Origin: Porticoccus sp964395715
Lineage (GTDB): Bacteria > Pseudomonadota > Gammaproteobacteria > Pseudomonadales > Porticoccaceae
Assembly (NCBI GenBank): GCA_964395715.1
Contig: CAYNAU010000002.1
Location: 62,001 to 126,000, forward strand
Length of the DNA: 64,000 nucleotides
Direction of reading: 5' to 3'
The translations under genes were made by a program, and so were the position numbers. A model generated the notes under the pieces. The model was not told the origin of the DNA. It ran no database searches and saw only the letters and a program-made list of their open reading frames with translations. How positions within the stretch are numbered: the stretch's first letter is position 1; every line of letters begins with the position of its first letter. Of the stretch, positions 41,830 to 51,387 are shown piece by piece.

Positions 41830-41854
41830 GTAAGCACTATATATAGGTGACTGT

Positions 41855-44125
41855 ATGTTAAGTAGAGAGCTTGAGTTAACCCTGAACAAGGCGTTCAAAG
41901 GTGCCAGTGAAAGGCGTCATGAGTTCATGACTGTCGAACACTTGTTGTTGGCGTTGCTCGATAACGAGTCAGCGTCCAAAGTGCTTCGGGCCTGTGGTGT
42001 TGACATTAACGTATTGCGTCACGACCTTGACGAATTTATTGAATCAACCACCCCGTTGATCCCTGAGGAGCTTGAAGAAAAAGATACGCAGCCAACGCTG
42101 GGTTTTCAGCGCGTGTTGCAGCGTGCCGTGTTTCATGTTCAGTCTTCAGGCAAGAAAGAAGTGCAGGGAGATAATGTCCTGGTAGCCCTGTTCAGTGAAC
42201 AGGAAAGTCAGGCTGTCTACTTCCTGCGCCTGCAGAATGTGGCCCGCATTGATGTGGTCAATTACATCTCCCACGGTATTTCCAAATATGCGGACCAGTC
42301 TGAGCAACATGATGGCGAAGTACATCAGGAAGAGGTATCAACCGAATCTGAAAGCCAGGGTCACAGTCTGCTTGAGCAATTCACCACCAACCTCAATGTG
42401 CAGGCCAGCAAAGGTGGTATCGATCCCCTGGTGGGCCGTCACTCAGAAGTAGAGCGTGTCTGCCAGGTGCTGGCTCGCCGACGCAAAAATAATCCACTGC
42501 TGGTGGGTGAAGCCGGCGTGGGTAAAACTGCCATTGCTGAAGGGCTTGCGAAGCTGATTGTTGAGGAACAGGTACCGGAGGCTCTGAGCCACAGCGTGGT
42601 TTATTCCCTGGATTTGGGGAATCTTCTGGCGGGTACCAAGTATCGCGGTGATTTTGAAAAACGCTTCAAGGGAGTGCTTGCCGAGCTGAATGATCAGGAT
42701 GGTGCGATCCTCTTTATTGACGAGATTCACACCATTATTGGTGCGGGCGCCGCCTCTGGTGGCGTGATGGATGCATCTAATCTGCTCAAACCGTTGCTGA
42801 CTTCTGGCAAGATTCGCTGTATCGGTTCGACTACTTTCCAAGAGTACCGGGGAATTTTTGAGAAAGACCGCGCTCTGTCTCGCCGTTTCCAGAAAATCGA
42901 CGTGGCTGAACCCACCGTTGAAGAGACAGTGGGTATTCTCAAGGGGCTGAAGTCGCGCTTTGAGGAACACCATAATCTCCGTTTTACAAATTCTGCGCTG
43001 AAAGCAGCGGCTGAGCTTTCTGCACGCCACATCAATGATCGTTTTCTGCCTGACAAGGCTATCGACGTGATTGATGAAGCGGGCGCTTATCAGCAATTGC
43101 AGCCTGCTTCCAAACGCAAAAAAGTGATCGGAGTGGGTGATGTGGAAGCCATTATTTCAAAGATCGCCCGTATTCCCCCGAAAAGTGTGTCTGCCTCAGA
43201 TAAAGAGCAGCTGCGTGGCCTGACCGAAAAGCTCAAGATGGTTGTATTTGGTCAGGATGAGGCCATTACAGCCTTGTCCACATCGATCAAACTGGCCCGT
43301 GCCGGCCTGAGAGAAGGTGACAAGCCAATTGGCTCCTTCCTGTTCGCCGGTCCTACCGGCGTGGGTAAAACCGAGGTGTCAAAACAGCTCGCTGAGATCA
43401 TGGGCATCGAAATGGTTCGTTTTGATATGTCCGAATACATGGAACGCCATACGGTATCCCGTTTGATTGGTGCACCTCCCGGCTATGTCGGGTTTGATCA
43501 GGGCGGGTTGCTCACTGATGCAGTGACCAAGAATCCCCATGCTGTGATACTGCTGGACGAGATTGAAAAAGCTCACCCGGAAGTGTTCAACCTGTTGCTG
43601 CAGGTAATGGATCATGGCTCGCTGACGGATAATAATGGTCGTAAAGCGGACTTCCGTAATGTGATTCTGATCATGACCACCAATGCGGGCGCGCAGGAAA
43701 TGAGCCGCCCCTCCATCGGCTTCAAATCCCAGGATCACACCACCGACGGTATGGAAGTGATCAAGAAAATGTTCACACCGGAATTCCGCAACCGGCTTGA
43801 TGCGATCATCCAGTTTAAACCCCTGGACATCTCCATCATTCATACCGTTGTGGACAAGTTCCTGTGTCAACTGCAACAACAGCTGGACGAGAAACGAGTA
43901 CAGCTTGACGTGGATGATGAAGCCAAAGATTGGCTGGCCGAACACGGCTATGATGAGAAAATGGGTGCGCGCCCGATGGCAAGACTGATCCAGGAAATGA
44001 TCAAGAAACCATTGGCGGAAGAAGTCTTGTTTGGCAGTCTCTCTGGCGGTGGTATTGCGAGGGTGACAGTGTCAGATGCAGGCGAATTGCTGGTTGAGAC
44101 AGATACTGAAACCGAGGTTGCCTGA
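41855..44125 (+). CDS. clpA: ATP-dependent Clp protease ATP-binding subunit ClpA
   Basis: A 756-residue AAA+ unfoldase that feeds substrates to ClpP. The N-domain (residues 1-150) starts MLSRELELTLNKAF and binds ClpS. The first AAA module has GEAGVGKTAIAEG and ILFIDEIHTI, the second GPTGVGKTEVSKQ and VILLDEIEKAHP. The ClpP-docking loop region around IGF (SRPSIGFKSQD) is present. Length matches E. coli ClpA (758). clpP is not in the window. Confidence 0.97.
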   Translation: MLSRELELTLNKAFKGASERRHEFMTVEHLLLALLDNESASKVLRACGVDINVLRHDLDEFIESTTPLIPEELEEKDTQPTLGFQRVLQRAVFHVQSSGKKEVQGDNVLVALFSEQESQAVYFLRLQNVARIDVVNYISHGISKYADQSEQHDGEVHQEEVSTESESQGHSLLEQFTTNLNVQASKGGIDPLVGRHSEVERVCQVLARRRKNNPLLVGEAGVGKTAIAEGLAKLIVEEQVPEALSHSVVYSLDLGNLLAGTKYRGDFEKRFKGVLAELNDQDGAILFIDEIHTIIGAGAASGGVMDASNLLKPLLTSGKIRCIGSTTFQEYRGIFEKDRALSRRFQKIDVAEPTVEETVGILKGLKSRFEEHHNLRFTNSALKAAAELSARHINDRFLPDKAIDVIDEAGAYQQLQPASKRKKVIGVGDVEAIISKIARIPPKSVSASDKEQLRGLTEKLKMVVFGQDEAITALSTSIKLARAGLREGDKPIGSFLFAGPTGVGKTEVSKQLAEIMGIEMVRFDMSEYMERHTVSRLIGAPPGYVGFDQGGLLTDAVTKNPHAVILLDEIEKAHPEVFNLLLQVMDHGSLTDNNGRKADFRNVILIMTTNAGAQEMSRPSIGFKSQDHTTDGMEVIKKMFTPEFRNRLDAIIQFKPLDISIIHTVVDKFLCQLQQQLDEKRVQLDVDDEAKDWLAEHGYDEKMGARPMARLIQEMIKKPLAEEVLFGSLSGGGIARVTVSDAGELLVETDTETEVA

Positions 44126-44141
44126 CAGGGAGTCAGGCAAC

Positions 44142-44360
44142 TCAGCGAGCGCGGTAGGTAATACGCCCCTTGGACAGGTCATAGGGTGTCAGTTCGACTT
44201 TGACCTTGTCACCTGTAAGGATGCGGATGTAGTTTTTACGCATTTTGCCTGAAATATGAGCGGTCACAATGTGGCCGTTTTCCAGTTTTACTCTGAACGT
44301 TGTATTGGGCAGGGTATCTACCACTTCCCCGTCCATTTCAATATGATCTTCTTTCGCCAT
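44142..44360 (-). CDS. infA: Translation initiation factor IF-1
   Basis: A 72-residue S1-fold protein (MAKEDHIEMDGEVVDTLPN, RVKLENGHIVTAHISGKM, GDKVKVELTPYDL, KGRITYR) that binds the ribosomal A site during initiation. The length is exactly that of the family from ATG 44360; a longer frame adds six residues. It converges on clpA and follows bpt on the minus strand. Confidence 0.97.
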   Translation of the reverse strand: MAKEDHIEMDGEVVDTLPNTTFRVKLENGHIVTAHISGKMRKNYIRILTGDKVKVELTPYDLSKGRITYRAR

Positions 44361-44428
44361 TCCGCTTGGGTTCTCCAACAGCTGCTTTCTCTAGGAAGTG
44401 GCGCATTCTGCCTGAAAATCAGGCAAAG

Positions 44429-45151
44429 TCAATTCATCCGCTCCCAGCGGTCGTTAATTAACAGCTCTAAGGGTTGAAAATTCTTTTTGTAGGCCATTTT
44501 TGGACTGCTCGCGATCCAGTAACCCAGATACAGGTAGGGCAAGCCTACATCCCTGGCCAGAACTAGCTCTGCCAGGATCATATAGGTTCCCAGGCTGCGT
44601 TTCGGGTGGTCGGGAGAGTAGTAGGTGTAAATTGCCGAAATGCCGTCATTCAGAATATCTATCACGCCCGCAGCGATTAACTTGCCCTCATGCCGAACCT
44701 CAAGAACGCGACTGTTCTCCCATAGGCTGCTGATGAAATCACGGTATTGAGCCATGGTAGGCGGGAACATATCGCCATCAGCATGTCTCTCAGCCAGGTA
44801 CTGCTCGTACAGGGGGTAGTGCTCATTTTCATCAATGCTTCGCGCAATGCTTACCGTGAGGTCAGCGTTGCGCTTGTTACAGCGGTTCTGCTGCCGATTT
44901 GGTTCAAAGTCGTTGACAACTAACCGGGCAGGAATGCAGGCATTGCAGGATTTACAGCGTGGGGCATAGATATAACGTCCACTGCGCCGAAAACCGTAGT
45001 TGGAGAGGTGGCTGTATAGGGTTTTATCCACCGTAATTGCGGGGTCGACAAAGGCGGTGATAGCCTTTTGATCATCCAGATAGCTGCAGGGGTGCGGCTC
45101 CGTTAAGAACAGCCTTATCGCTCTAACATCTGGCGTAATATCCCGTGACAT
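44429..45151 (-). CDS. bpt: Aspartate/glutamate leucyltransferase
   Basis: A 240-residue enzyme of the R-transferase / Bpt family, which adds leucine to N-terminal Asp or Glu and so creates ClpS degrons. The cysteine cluster CKSCNACIPARLVVNDF in the N-terminal part and YLGYWIASSPKMAYKKNF, then PLELL in the C-terminal GNAT-like part are characteristic. It lies 27 bases after aat. Together with aat, clpS and clpA it supplies the main parts of the bacterial N-degron route. Confidence 0.95.
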   Translation of the reverse strand: MSRDITPDVRAIRLFLTEPHPCSYLDDQKAITAFVDPAITVDKTLYSHLSNYGFRRSGRYIYAPRCKSCNACIPARLVVNDFEPNRQQNRCNKRNADLTVSIARSIDENEHYPLYEQYLAERHADGDMFPPTMAQYRDFISSLWENSRVLEVRHEGKLIAAGVIDILNDGISAIYTYYSPDHPKRSLGTYMILAELVLARDVGLPYLYLGYWIASSPKMAYKKNFQPLELLINDRWERMN

Positions 45152-45178
45152 CGCTATAACTTCTCACATTTACTCTGT

Positions 45179-45898
45179 CTATATAAGCTTAGACAATCCA
45201 TTTGCAGGATCAATACTACTCCAGTCTAAAGTTTTGTCCCGCAGGCTGTGCAATCGCGCCAGAAATTCCCGCCGTGGAATGGTTTCAGCACCCATTGATA
45301 TCAGGTGCCCATTGCTGACCTGGCAGTCTATCAAACAGTCCAGGCTTTGCGACAACAGCATCCCGGCTAGAGCCACCAGAGCCACCTTGGAGGCGTCTTT
45401 TTCACGGCTAAACATGGATTCCCCGCAAAATAGCCTACCTACCAGGATTCCATAGAGACCGCCGACCAGATCGTTGCCGTTCCACACTTCCACAGAGTGT
45501 GCATGACCAGCATGGTGCATTGCAAGGTAGGCACTGCGCATTTCATCGGTTATCCAGGTGCCTGAATTACTGCTGCTTCGTGGTGCCGCACAGCTGTCGA
45601 TGACATGTTGGAAATCACTGTTTGAGCGTATTTCCCAGCATTGTCGACGCCAGCTCTTGCACAGTGAGCGGGACACCCTGATATGTTCGGGAAACAGAAC
45701 CGCACGGGGGTCCGGGGACCACCATAACACTGGCTGACCCGCCTCGTACCAGGGAAAAATGCCCTGATAATAGGCGGATAACAGTGTGCTTGTGGAGAGA
45801 TTGCCGCCGACGGCCAACAGGCCGTCGGGTTCCGTTAAGGCAAAGTCGGGCGGTGGGAAGACTGGATTGCTATCACTCAGTCGAGTCAGTTGGTGCAA
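45179..45898 (-). CDS. aat: Leucyl/phenylalanyl-tRNA--protein transferase
   Basis: A 239-residue enzyme that adds Leu or Phe to proteins with N-terminal Arg or Lys, making them ClpS substrates. Family marks are FPPPDFALTEPDGLLAVGG, ILLSAYYQGIFPW-type sequence (LLSAYYQGIFPWYEAGQPV), WWSPDPRAVLFPEHIRVSR and GGLYGILVGRLFCGESMFS. Length is normal. It begins 7 bases after the trxB stop, so the two are probably co-transcribed. Confidence 0.96.
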   Translation of the reverse strand: MHQLTRLSDSNPVFPPPDFALTEPDGLLAVGGNLSTSTLLSAYYQGIFPWYEAGQPVLWWSPDPRAVLFPEHIRVSRSLCKSWRRQCWEIRSNSDFQHVIDSCAAPRSSSNSGTWITDEMRSAYLAMHHAGHAHSVEVWNGNDLVGGLYGILVGRLFCGESMFSREKDASKVALVALAGMLLSQSLDCLIDCQVSNGHLISMGAETIPRREFLARLHSLRDKTLDWSSIDPANGLSKLI

Positions 45899-45905
45899 CG
45901 TTAGG

Positions 45906-46856
45906 TCACTCTAGGGCATCCAGGTATTTTTCAGCATCCAGGGCTGCCATACAGCCGGAACCGGCAGATGTCACGGCCTGGCGGTAGACATGGTCAGCCA
46001 CATCGCCAGCAGCAAAGATACCTTCGACACTGGTGGCGGTAGCGTTGCCGTGACTACCACTCTGAATGGTGATGTAGCCATTTTTCATGTCCAGTTTGTC
46101 GACAAAAATATCCGTGTTCGGTTTGTGTCCAATCGCGATAAAGACGCCACTCACGTCTACCTCTGACATCTGGCCATTTTCTGTGCTTTTCAGGCGCAGG
46201 CCTGTGACACCTGCGTCATCACCCAGTACTTCGTCAAGGGTGTGGTTCCACAGCAATTTGATATTGCCGTTTTCGGCTCTTTCAAAGAGTTTGTCCTGAA
46301 GAATTTTTTCCGACCTCAGGGAATCGCGACGATGGACCAGGGTCACCTCGCTACAGATGTTAGACAGGTACAACGCCTCTTCAACAGCCGTATTGCCACC
46401 ACCAATTACCGCTACTTTCTGGTTGCGGTAGAAAAAACCATCACAGGTGGCACAGGCACTGACACCACGCCCCATAAAAGCTTCTTCAGAGGGGATGCCA
46501 AGGTACTGTGCTGAAGCGCCCGTAGCGATGATCAATCCGTCACAGCTGTACTCGTTACTGCCTTTCAGCTTGAAGGGTCGCTGGCTGAAGTCCACTTCTT
46601 CGATGTGGTCAAAAATGATTTTCGTATCAAAGCGTTCTGCATGAGCCTGCATCCTGACCATCAAATCGGGACCCTGGAGTCCTTCCACATCGCCAGGCCA
46701 GTTATCGACCTCGGTGGTGGTGGTCAACTGGCCACCCTGTTGTATACCGGTGATAACCACCGGATTGAGGTTTGCCCGGGCTGCGTAAATAGCCGCGGTA
46801 TAGCCCGCAGGGCCTGACCCCAGAATGATGAGTTTATGATGTTGTGTCTCAGCCAT
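45906..46856 (-). CDS. trxB: Thioredoxin reductase
   Basis: A 316-residue FAD enzyme that reduces thioredoxin with NADPH. The FAD site is ILGSGPAGYTAAIYAARA, the redox pair C135-A-T-C138 is in ACATCDGFF, and the NADPH site is VAVIGGGNTAVEEALYL. The closing segment is GIFAAGDVADHVYRQAVTSA. It serves APS reductase and peroxiredoxins of the kinds encoded in this window. Its upstream region holds a 25-base palindrome shared with the divergent ftsK. Confidence 0.97.
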   Translation of the reverse strand: MAETQHHKLIILGSGPAGYTAAIYAARANLNPVVITGIQQGGQLTTTTEVDNWPGDVEGLQGPDLMVRMQAHAERFDTKIIFDHIEEVDFSQRPFKLKGSNEYSCDGLIIATGASAQYLGIPSEEAFMGRGVSACATCDGFFYRNQKVAVIGGGNTAVEEALYLSNICSEVTLVHRRDSLRSEKILQDKLFERAENGNIKLLWNHTLDEVLGDDAGVTGLRLKSTENGQMSEVDVSGVFIAIGHKPNTDIFVDKLDMKNGYITIQSGSHGNATATSVEGIFAAGDVADHVYRQAVTSAGSGCMAALDAEKYLDALE

Positions 46857-46930
46857 GGTTAATCTTCCAGATCAGATGGTTTAATTTGGGCACTATCATA
46901 ATGAAAGGGCTATGAGAGACAAAATAGCAT

Positions 46931-46955
46931 TTCACTATTGTCCGAATATAGTGAA
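46931..46955. promoter_or_regulatory. 25-base inverted repeat between trxB and ftsK
   Basis: TTCACTAT (46931-46938) and ATAGTGAA (46948-46955) pair perfectly across a 9-base spacer in the 179-base divergent region. The form fits an operator for a dimeric regulator. From memory lrp lies between trxB and ftsK in relatives, and it is absent here. The site is inferred. Confidence 0.45.
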
Positions 46956-47035
46956 CTAATCCGGATTTGGGTTGCTGGTATTTCCATCTACTGCCATTAC
47001 AATAGCATTCAGATGTATAACAGCCGGGTCCTCCG

Positions 47036-49405
47036 TTGAGTAAAACCAAACCGCCTCAGAAAAAGCCGGTGCCTGATCAAGGGCACCCGCCATCGCGTGT
47101 CAAATTGATTCTGCGTGAAGGAGCCCTGATCAGTTGGCTGGCCATCTGTGCCTACCTGTTAATTGCTTTCATTAATTATTCTCCCAGCGACCCCGGTTGG
47201 TCACATACAGGAAATATCGATCGCGTAGAAAACGCTGCCGGTCCGATGGGAGCATGGCTGGCCGATGTGTTTTTCTCCCTGTTCGGTTATATCGCGTACC
47301 TGTTTCCCGTGCTGTTGGCGGTCCGGGCCTGGCATGTATTCCGCGTACACCGCGAGCAGGGGGCAGCGTTTGATGGCCTGGTCTTCGCGTTACGGATTCT
47401 GGGCCTCGTCCTGGTCATGGTGTGCGCGACCTCCTTGGTCGCTCTGCAGTATGGCGCAACGTCGACACCGCTACCTTTTGGCATCGGGGGGATCCTGGGC
47501 TCCTCGGTTGCCAATGCCGCTGCTACGGCATTCAGCTACGTGGGTAGCACACTGCTGTTGTTAGCAGTGTTTCTGTTTGGCTTGACAGTGTTTACCGATC
47601 TCTCCTGGTTGGCAGTTATTGACGGTGCGGGGCGTCTGACTCTGCGTGGCGTTGAGAGGCTTAGGCAAGGGGTTTCCAACTACCGTGTTCGGCGTGAAGA
47701 AAACCGACAGGCAGAAGTCGCCCAGCAACATCGCAAGGAAGTGAAGGCCAAGCGCGCTGAGAAAGAGGCAACCAGGATTCCACCGACTATCAAAGCGCTG
47801 CCAAAACGTGAAGTGCCGAGTGTCCGGGTCGAAAAGGAAAAACAGGTCTCACTTTTTGATGAGCCGGTCAGCGGCGAATTACCCGCCATCAGCTTGCTGG
47901 ATAAAAATGATGGCAGCCATAACCGTGGCTATTCCAAGGAATCTCTGGAGGCCATGTCGAAACAACTGGAGCTCAAACTCCAGGACTTCGGCATCAGTGC
48001 TGAGGTTGTCGAGGTGTTGCCTGGCCCGGTGGTGACAAGCTTCGAGATACAACCGGCAGCCGGTGTCAAAGTCAGTCGTATCAGTAATCTGGCCAAGGAT
48101 CTGGCTCGTTCGCTGGCAGTGGTCAGTGTGCGGGTTGTGGAAGTGATTCCCGGTAAATCCGTGGTGGGTATAGAAATTCCCAATGAACACCGGGAAATGG
48201 TGCGGCTGAGTGAAGTGCTTTCATCGGAAACCTATGAAAGCGCCAAGTCTTCACTGACCCTGGCCCTCGGCCACGATATTTCCGGGTTGCCGGTAGTCGC
48301 CGATCTGGCAAAAATGCCCCACTTGCTGGTGGCGGGAACAACCGGCTCGGGCAAGTCAGTAGGTATTAATGTGATGCTGCTGAGCTTGCTGTATAAAGCC
48401 AGTCCGGAAGATGTGCGCCTGATACTGGTCGACCCCAAAATGTTGGAACTGTCAGTTTATGACGGCATCCCGCATCTGCTGACGCCAGTGATTACCGATA
48501 TGAAAGATGCGGCCAGCGGCCTGCGCTGGTGTGTGGGTGAAATGGAGCGCCGTTATAAATTGATGGCGGCAATGGGCGTACGCAACCTGGCAGGCTTTAA
48601 CCGCAAGATTGCCGATGCCGCTGCGGCGGGCAACCCGATACCAGACCCCCTCTGGCAGCCTGACGAACACGCCAGCCTGTTTGCCGATGAAGGTGAAGGG
48701 CAGGTGGCTCCCCACCTGGAAAAACTGCCGTATATCGTTGTCGTGATCGACGAATTTGCCGACATGATGATGATCGTCGGGAAAAAAGTTGAACAGCTGA
48801 TTGCGCGCATAGCCCAGAAGGCCAGGGCAGCAGGCATTCACCTTGTTCTAGCTACTCAGCGCCCCTCTGTCGATGTTATTACCGGGTTGATCAAGGCCAA
48901 TGTGCCGACACGCATAGCCTTCCAGGTATCGTCGAAGATCGACTCCCGTACCATTCTCGATCAGGGTGGTGCAGAACAGTTGCTCGGCCATGGTGACATG
49001 CTGTATTTACCACCGGGAACCAGTGTACCCATTCGTGTACACGGGGCATTTGTTGATGATCACGAGGTGCACCGGGTAGTCGCTGACTGGAAACGTCGCG
49101 GGGAACCCGAATACCTTGAAGATATTCTTGATGAGGCGGCGATCAGTAACATCCAGGTCCCTGGCTACACAACAGAAGGTGGTGAAGGTGGTGAAGATGC
49201 TGAATCGGACCCTCTATACGACGAAGCCGTTGCCTTTGTGTTGCAAACACGTAAAGCCTCCATATCGTCCGTGCAACGCAAACTGCGTATCGGCTATAAC
49301 CGTGCTGCCAGACTTATAGAACAAATGGAGGCCTCTGGTGTTGTCAGTGAGATGGGAACCAATGGCAACCGGGAAGTGCTGGCTCCGGGACCAGGACGTG
49401 ATTAA
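47036..49405 (+). CDS. ftsK: DNA translocase FtsK
   Basis: A 789-residue septal DNA pump that moves chromosome ends toward dif. Four membrane spans lie in residues 20-190. A charged linker follows, shorter than in E. coli. The motor has Walker A GTTGSGKSVGINVM and Walker B IVVVIDEFADMMM, and the gamma winged helix (KASISSVQRKLRIGYNRAA) reads KOPS sites. The start is TTG 47036; no in-frame ATG occurs before the second membrane span. It heads the run ftsK-lolA-rarA-crcB-serS-cysG-gor. Confidence 0.96.
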   Translation: MSKTKPPQKKPVPDQGHPPSRVKLILREGALISWLAICAYLLIAFINYSPSDPGWSHTGNIDRVENAAGPMGAWLADVFFSLFGYIAYLFPVLLAVRAWHVFRVHREQGAAFDGLVFALRILGLVLVMVCATSLVALQYGATSTPLPFGIGGILGSSVANAAATAFSYVGSTLLLLAVFLFGLTVFTDLSWLAVIDGAGRLTLRGVERLRQGVSNYRVRREENRQAEVAQQHRKEVKAKRAEKEATRIPPTIKALPKREVPSVRVEKEKQVSLFDEPVSGELPAISLLDKNDGSHNRGYSKESLEAMSKQLELKLQDFGISAEVVEVLPGPVVTSFEIQPAAGVKVSRISNLAKDLARSLAVVSVRVVEVIPGKSVVGIEIPNEHREMVRLSEVLSSETYESAKSSLTLALGHDISGLPVVADLAKMPHLLVAGTTGSGKSVGINVMLLSLLYKASPEDVRLILVDPKMLELSVYDGIPHLLTPVITDMKDAASGLRWCVGEMERRYKLMAAMGVRNLAGFNRKIADAAAAGNPIPDPLWQPDEHASLFADEGEGQVAPHLEKLPYIVVVIDEFADMMMIVGKKVEQLIARIAQKARAAGIHLVLATQRPSVDVITGLIKANVPTRIAFQVSSKIDSRTILDQGGAEQLLGHGDMLYLPPGTSVPIRVHGAFVDDHEVHRVVADWKRRGEPEYLEDILDEAAISNIQVPGYTTEGGEGGEDAESDPLYDEAVAFVLQTRKASISSVQRKLRIGYNRAARLIEQMEASGVVSEMGTNGNREVLAPGPGRD

Positions 49406-49439
49406 GTTACCATCTACAACTATCCGTGGTTTTCGCTCC

Positions 49440-50063
49440 ATGATTCGAAAGTTATTCACCGTTTTTGTGCTGATGATCTCCACCATCTGTTATGCGGGGG
49501 GGCAGCCGCCAGCCGGTGAACTGCGGATGCGTATGAGTGATCTGGATAGCCTTTCGGCCGACTTCAAACAAACGGTCTATGCCGCTGAGGGTGAAATCGT
49601 GCAACAGGCTAGTGGACACATGCTTGCGGCGCGGCCGGGCCGGGTCAGATGGAATACCGATGCACCCCTTGAGCAGTTGATCGTCACCAACGGCAAAAAA
49701 TTGTGGTTGTATGATCCTGACCTTGAGCAGGTCACTATCAAGCCATTCGATGCTGATCTCGGAAAAACGCCGGCAGTTCTGTTTATTGGCGACCTGGAAG
49801 CTCTCGAAGACAGCTACAGTGTGTCTCTGGATGAAGAGGGCCCGTCAGTACTGTTTACACTGCTGCCGAATAAAGCAGACAGCCTCTACGAAAAAGTAAC
49901 ACTCCGGTTCGAGGGGCTCACACCGGTGGGTATGGCTTTGTGGGATACACTGGGTCAGAAGACCGATATTCATTTTGACCGTCTCCAGCGCAACCCCCAC
50001 TGGACCGCAGATCAGTTCGAGTTCATCCCCCCCGACGGGGTGGATATTATCGGCGATGAGTAG
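49440..50063 (+). CDS. lolA: Outer-membrane lipoprotein carrier protein LolA
   Basis: A 207-residue periplasmic chaperone that carries lipoproteins from LolCDE to LolB. The signal peptide is IRKLFTVFVLMISTICYAG. The mature part shows the family pattern LRMRMSDLDSLSADFKQTVY, SGHMLAARPGRVRWNTDAP and KLWLYDPDLEQVTIK. The start is ATG 49440; a longer frame overlaps ftsK and is unlikely. Its last 8 bases overlap the rarA start. Confidence 0.95.
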   Translation: MIRKLFTVFVLMISTICYAGGQPPAGELRMRMSDLDSLSADFKQTVYAAEGEIVQQASGHMLAARPGRVRWNTDAPLEQLIVTNGKKLWLYDPDLEQVTIKPFDADLGKTPAVLFIGDLEALEDSYSVSLDEEGPSVLFTLLPNKADSLYEKVTLRFEGLTPVGMALWDTLGQKTDIHFDRLQRNPHWTADQFEFIPPDGVDIIGDE

Positions 50064-51387
50064 GGACCTGTTCAGTCGCGATATCGGGCAACCCTTGGCG
50101 GCAAGAATGCGCCCGCGCACGCTGGAAGAGTTCAGTGGTCAGGCGCACCTGGTGGATACCGGGAAATCTCTGCGGGAGGCCATCCAGGCCGGACAGCTTC
50201 ATTCTATGGTTTTCTGGGGACCCCCGGGGGTTGGCAAGACAACCCTGGCTAGAATTATTGCTGATTCCGTTGACGCGCATTTGGAAGCGGTTTCCGCCGT
50301 TCTCGCAGGCGTTAAGGAAATTCGTGCCGCTGTGGCAAAGGCACAGGAAGAGCGCGACATTCATGGCCGGCAGACCATTCTGTTCGTCGATGAAGTGCAT
50401 CGCTTCAACAAGTCACAGCAAGATGCCTTCCTGCCCTATGTGGAAGACGGCACAGTAGTGTTGATTGGAGCCACCACAGAAAACCCCTCGTTTGAACTCA
50501 ACAATGCACTGCTTTCCCGCTGTCGCGTCTACGTTCTGCGAAGTCTTGAGCAGGGTGACATTATCGCTATTTTGCGCCGTTCACTGGCTGATGTCCGCGG
50601 TCTTGGTGATCGTCAGTTATCCATTGCTGACGATGCCCTGGAGTTACTCGCCAGTGCCGCAGACGGAGATGCTCGCAAGGCATTAAATTTGCTGGAAATT
50701 GCCAGTGACCTGGTCATGGGAAATACCATCGACAGGACAGTGATTGAGGAGGTACTGGTCAGTGATACACGACGCTTCGATAAAGGCGGCGAATATTTCT
50801 ACGATCAGATTTCCGCTCTCCATAAAGCCGTAAGAGGGTCTTCGCCCGATGCGGCACTCTACTGGTATGCCCGTATGCTGGATGGCGGCTGCGATCCGCT
50901 TTATATTGCACGACGGGTAGTGAGGATGGCCAGCGAAGATATTGGTATCGCCGATCCACGTGCACTCGCCCTGGCATTAAACGCCTGGGATACCCAGGAA
51001 CGATTGGGCAGTCCGGAGGGTGAACTCGCCCTTGCGCAGGCGGTGGTTTACATGGCTGCAGCACCAAAAAGTAATGCTGTCTACCAGGCATTTAACCGTG
51101 TTCGCGCTGATATCCGTCAGATGCCTACCTATGATGTACCACTGCATCTGCGCAATGCGCCTACAAAATTGATGAAAGAGCTGGATTACGGGGCAGAGTA
51201 CCGCTATGCCCACGACGAACCAGGTGCATATGCCCCGGGGGAGTGCTACTTTCCCCCCGAATTGAAAGACAGTCGCTATTACTTCCCCGCAGACCGGGGA
51301 CTGGAAAAACAGATCGCTGAAAAACTCGATCACTTGCGCGGCCTCGACAAACAGAGTCCGGTAAAACGATATGGGGATGCTGAATGA
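50056..51387 (+). CDS. rarA: Replication-associated recombination protein RarA (MgsA)
   Basis: A 443-residue AAA+ ATPase acting at stalled replication forks, related to clamp loaders. Walker A is WGPPGVGKTTLARI, Walker B LFVDEVHRFNKSQQD, sensor 1 lies in VLIGATTENPSF, and the C-terminal tetramer domain begins near FDKGGEYFYDQISALHKAVRG. ATG 50056 overlaps the lolA stop (ATGAGTAG). The lolA-rarA-crcB-serS order is standard for gammaproteobacteria. Confidence 0.95.
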   Translation: MSRDLFSRDIGQPLAARMRPRTLEEFSGQAHLVDTGKSLREAIQAGQLHSMVFWGPPGVGKTTLARIIADSVDAHLEAVSAVLAGVKEIRAAVAKAQEERDIHGRQTILFVDEVHRFNKSQQDAFLPYVEDGTVVLIGATTENPSFELNNALLSRCRVYVLRSLEQGDIIAILRRSLADVRGLGDRQLSIADDALELLASAADGDARKALNLLEIASDLVMGNTIDRTVIEEVLVSDTRRFDKGGEYFYDQISALHKAVRGSSPDAALYWYARMLDGGCDPLYIARRVVRMASEDIGIADPRALALALNAWDTQERLGSPEGELALAQAVVYMAAAPKSNAVYQAFNRVRADIRQMPTYDVPLHLRNAPTKLMKELDYGAEYRYAHDEPGAYAPGECYFPPELKDSRYYFPADRGLEKQIAEKLDHLRGLDKQSPVKRYGDAE

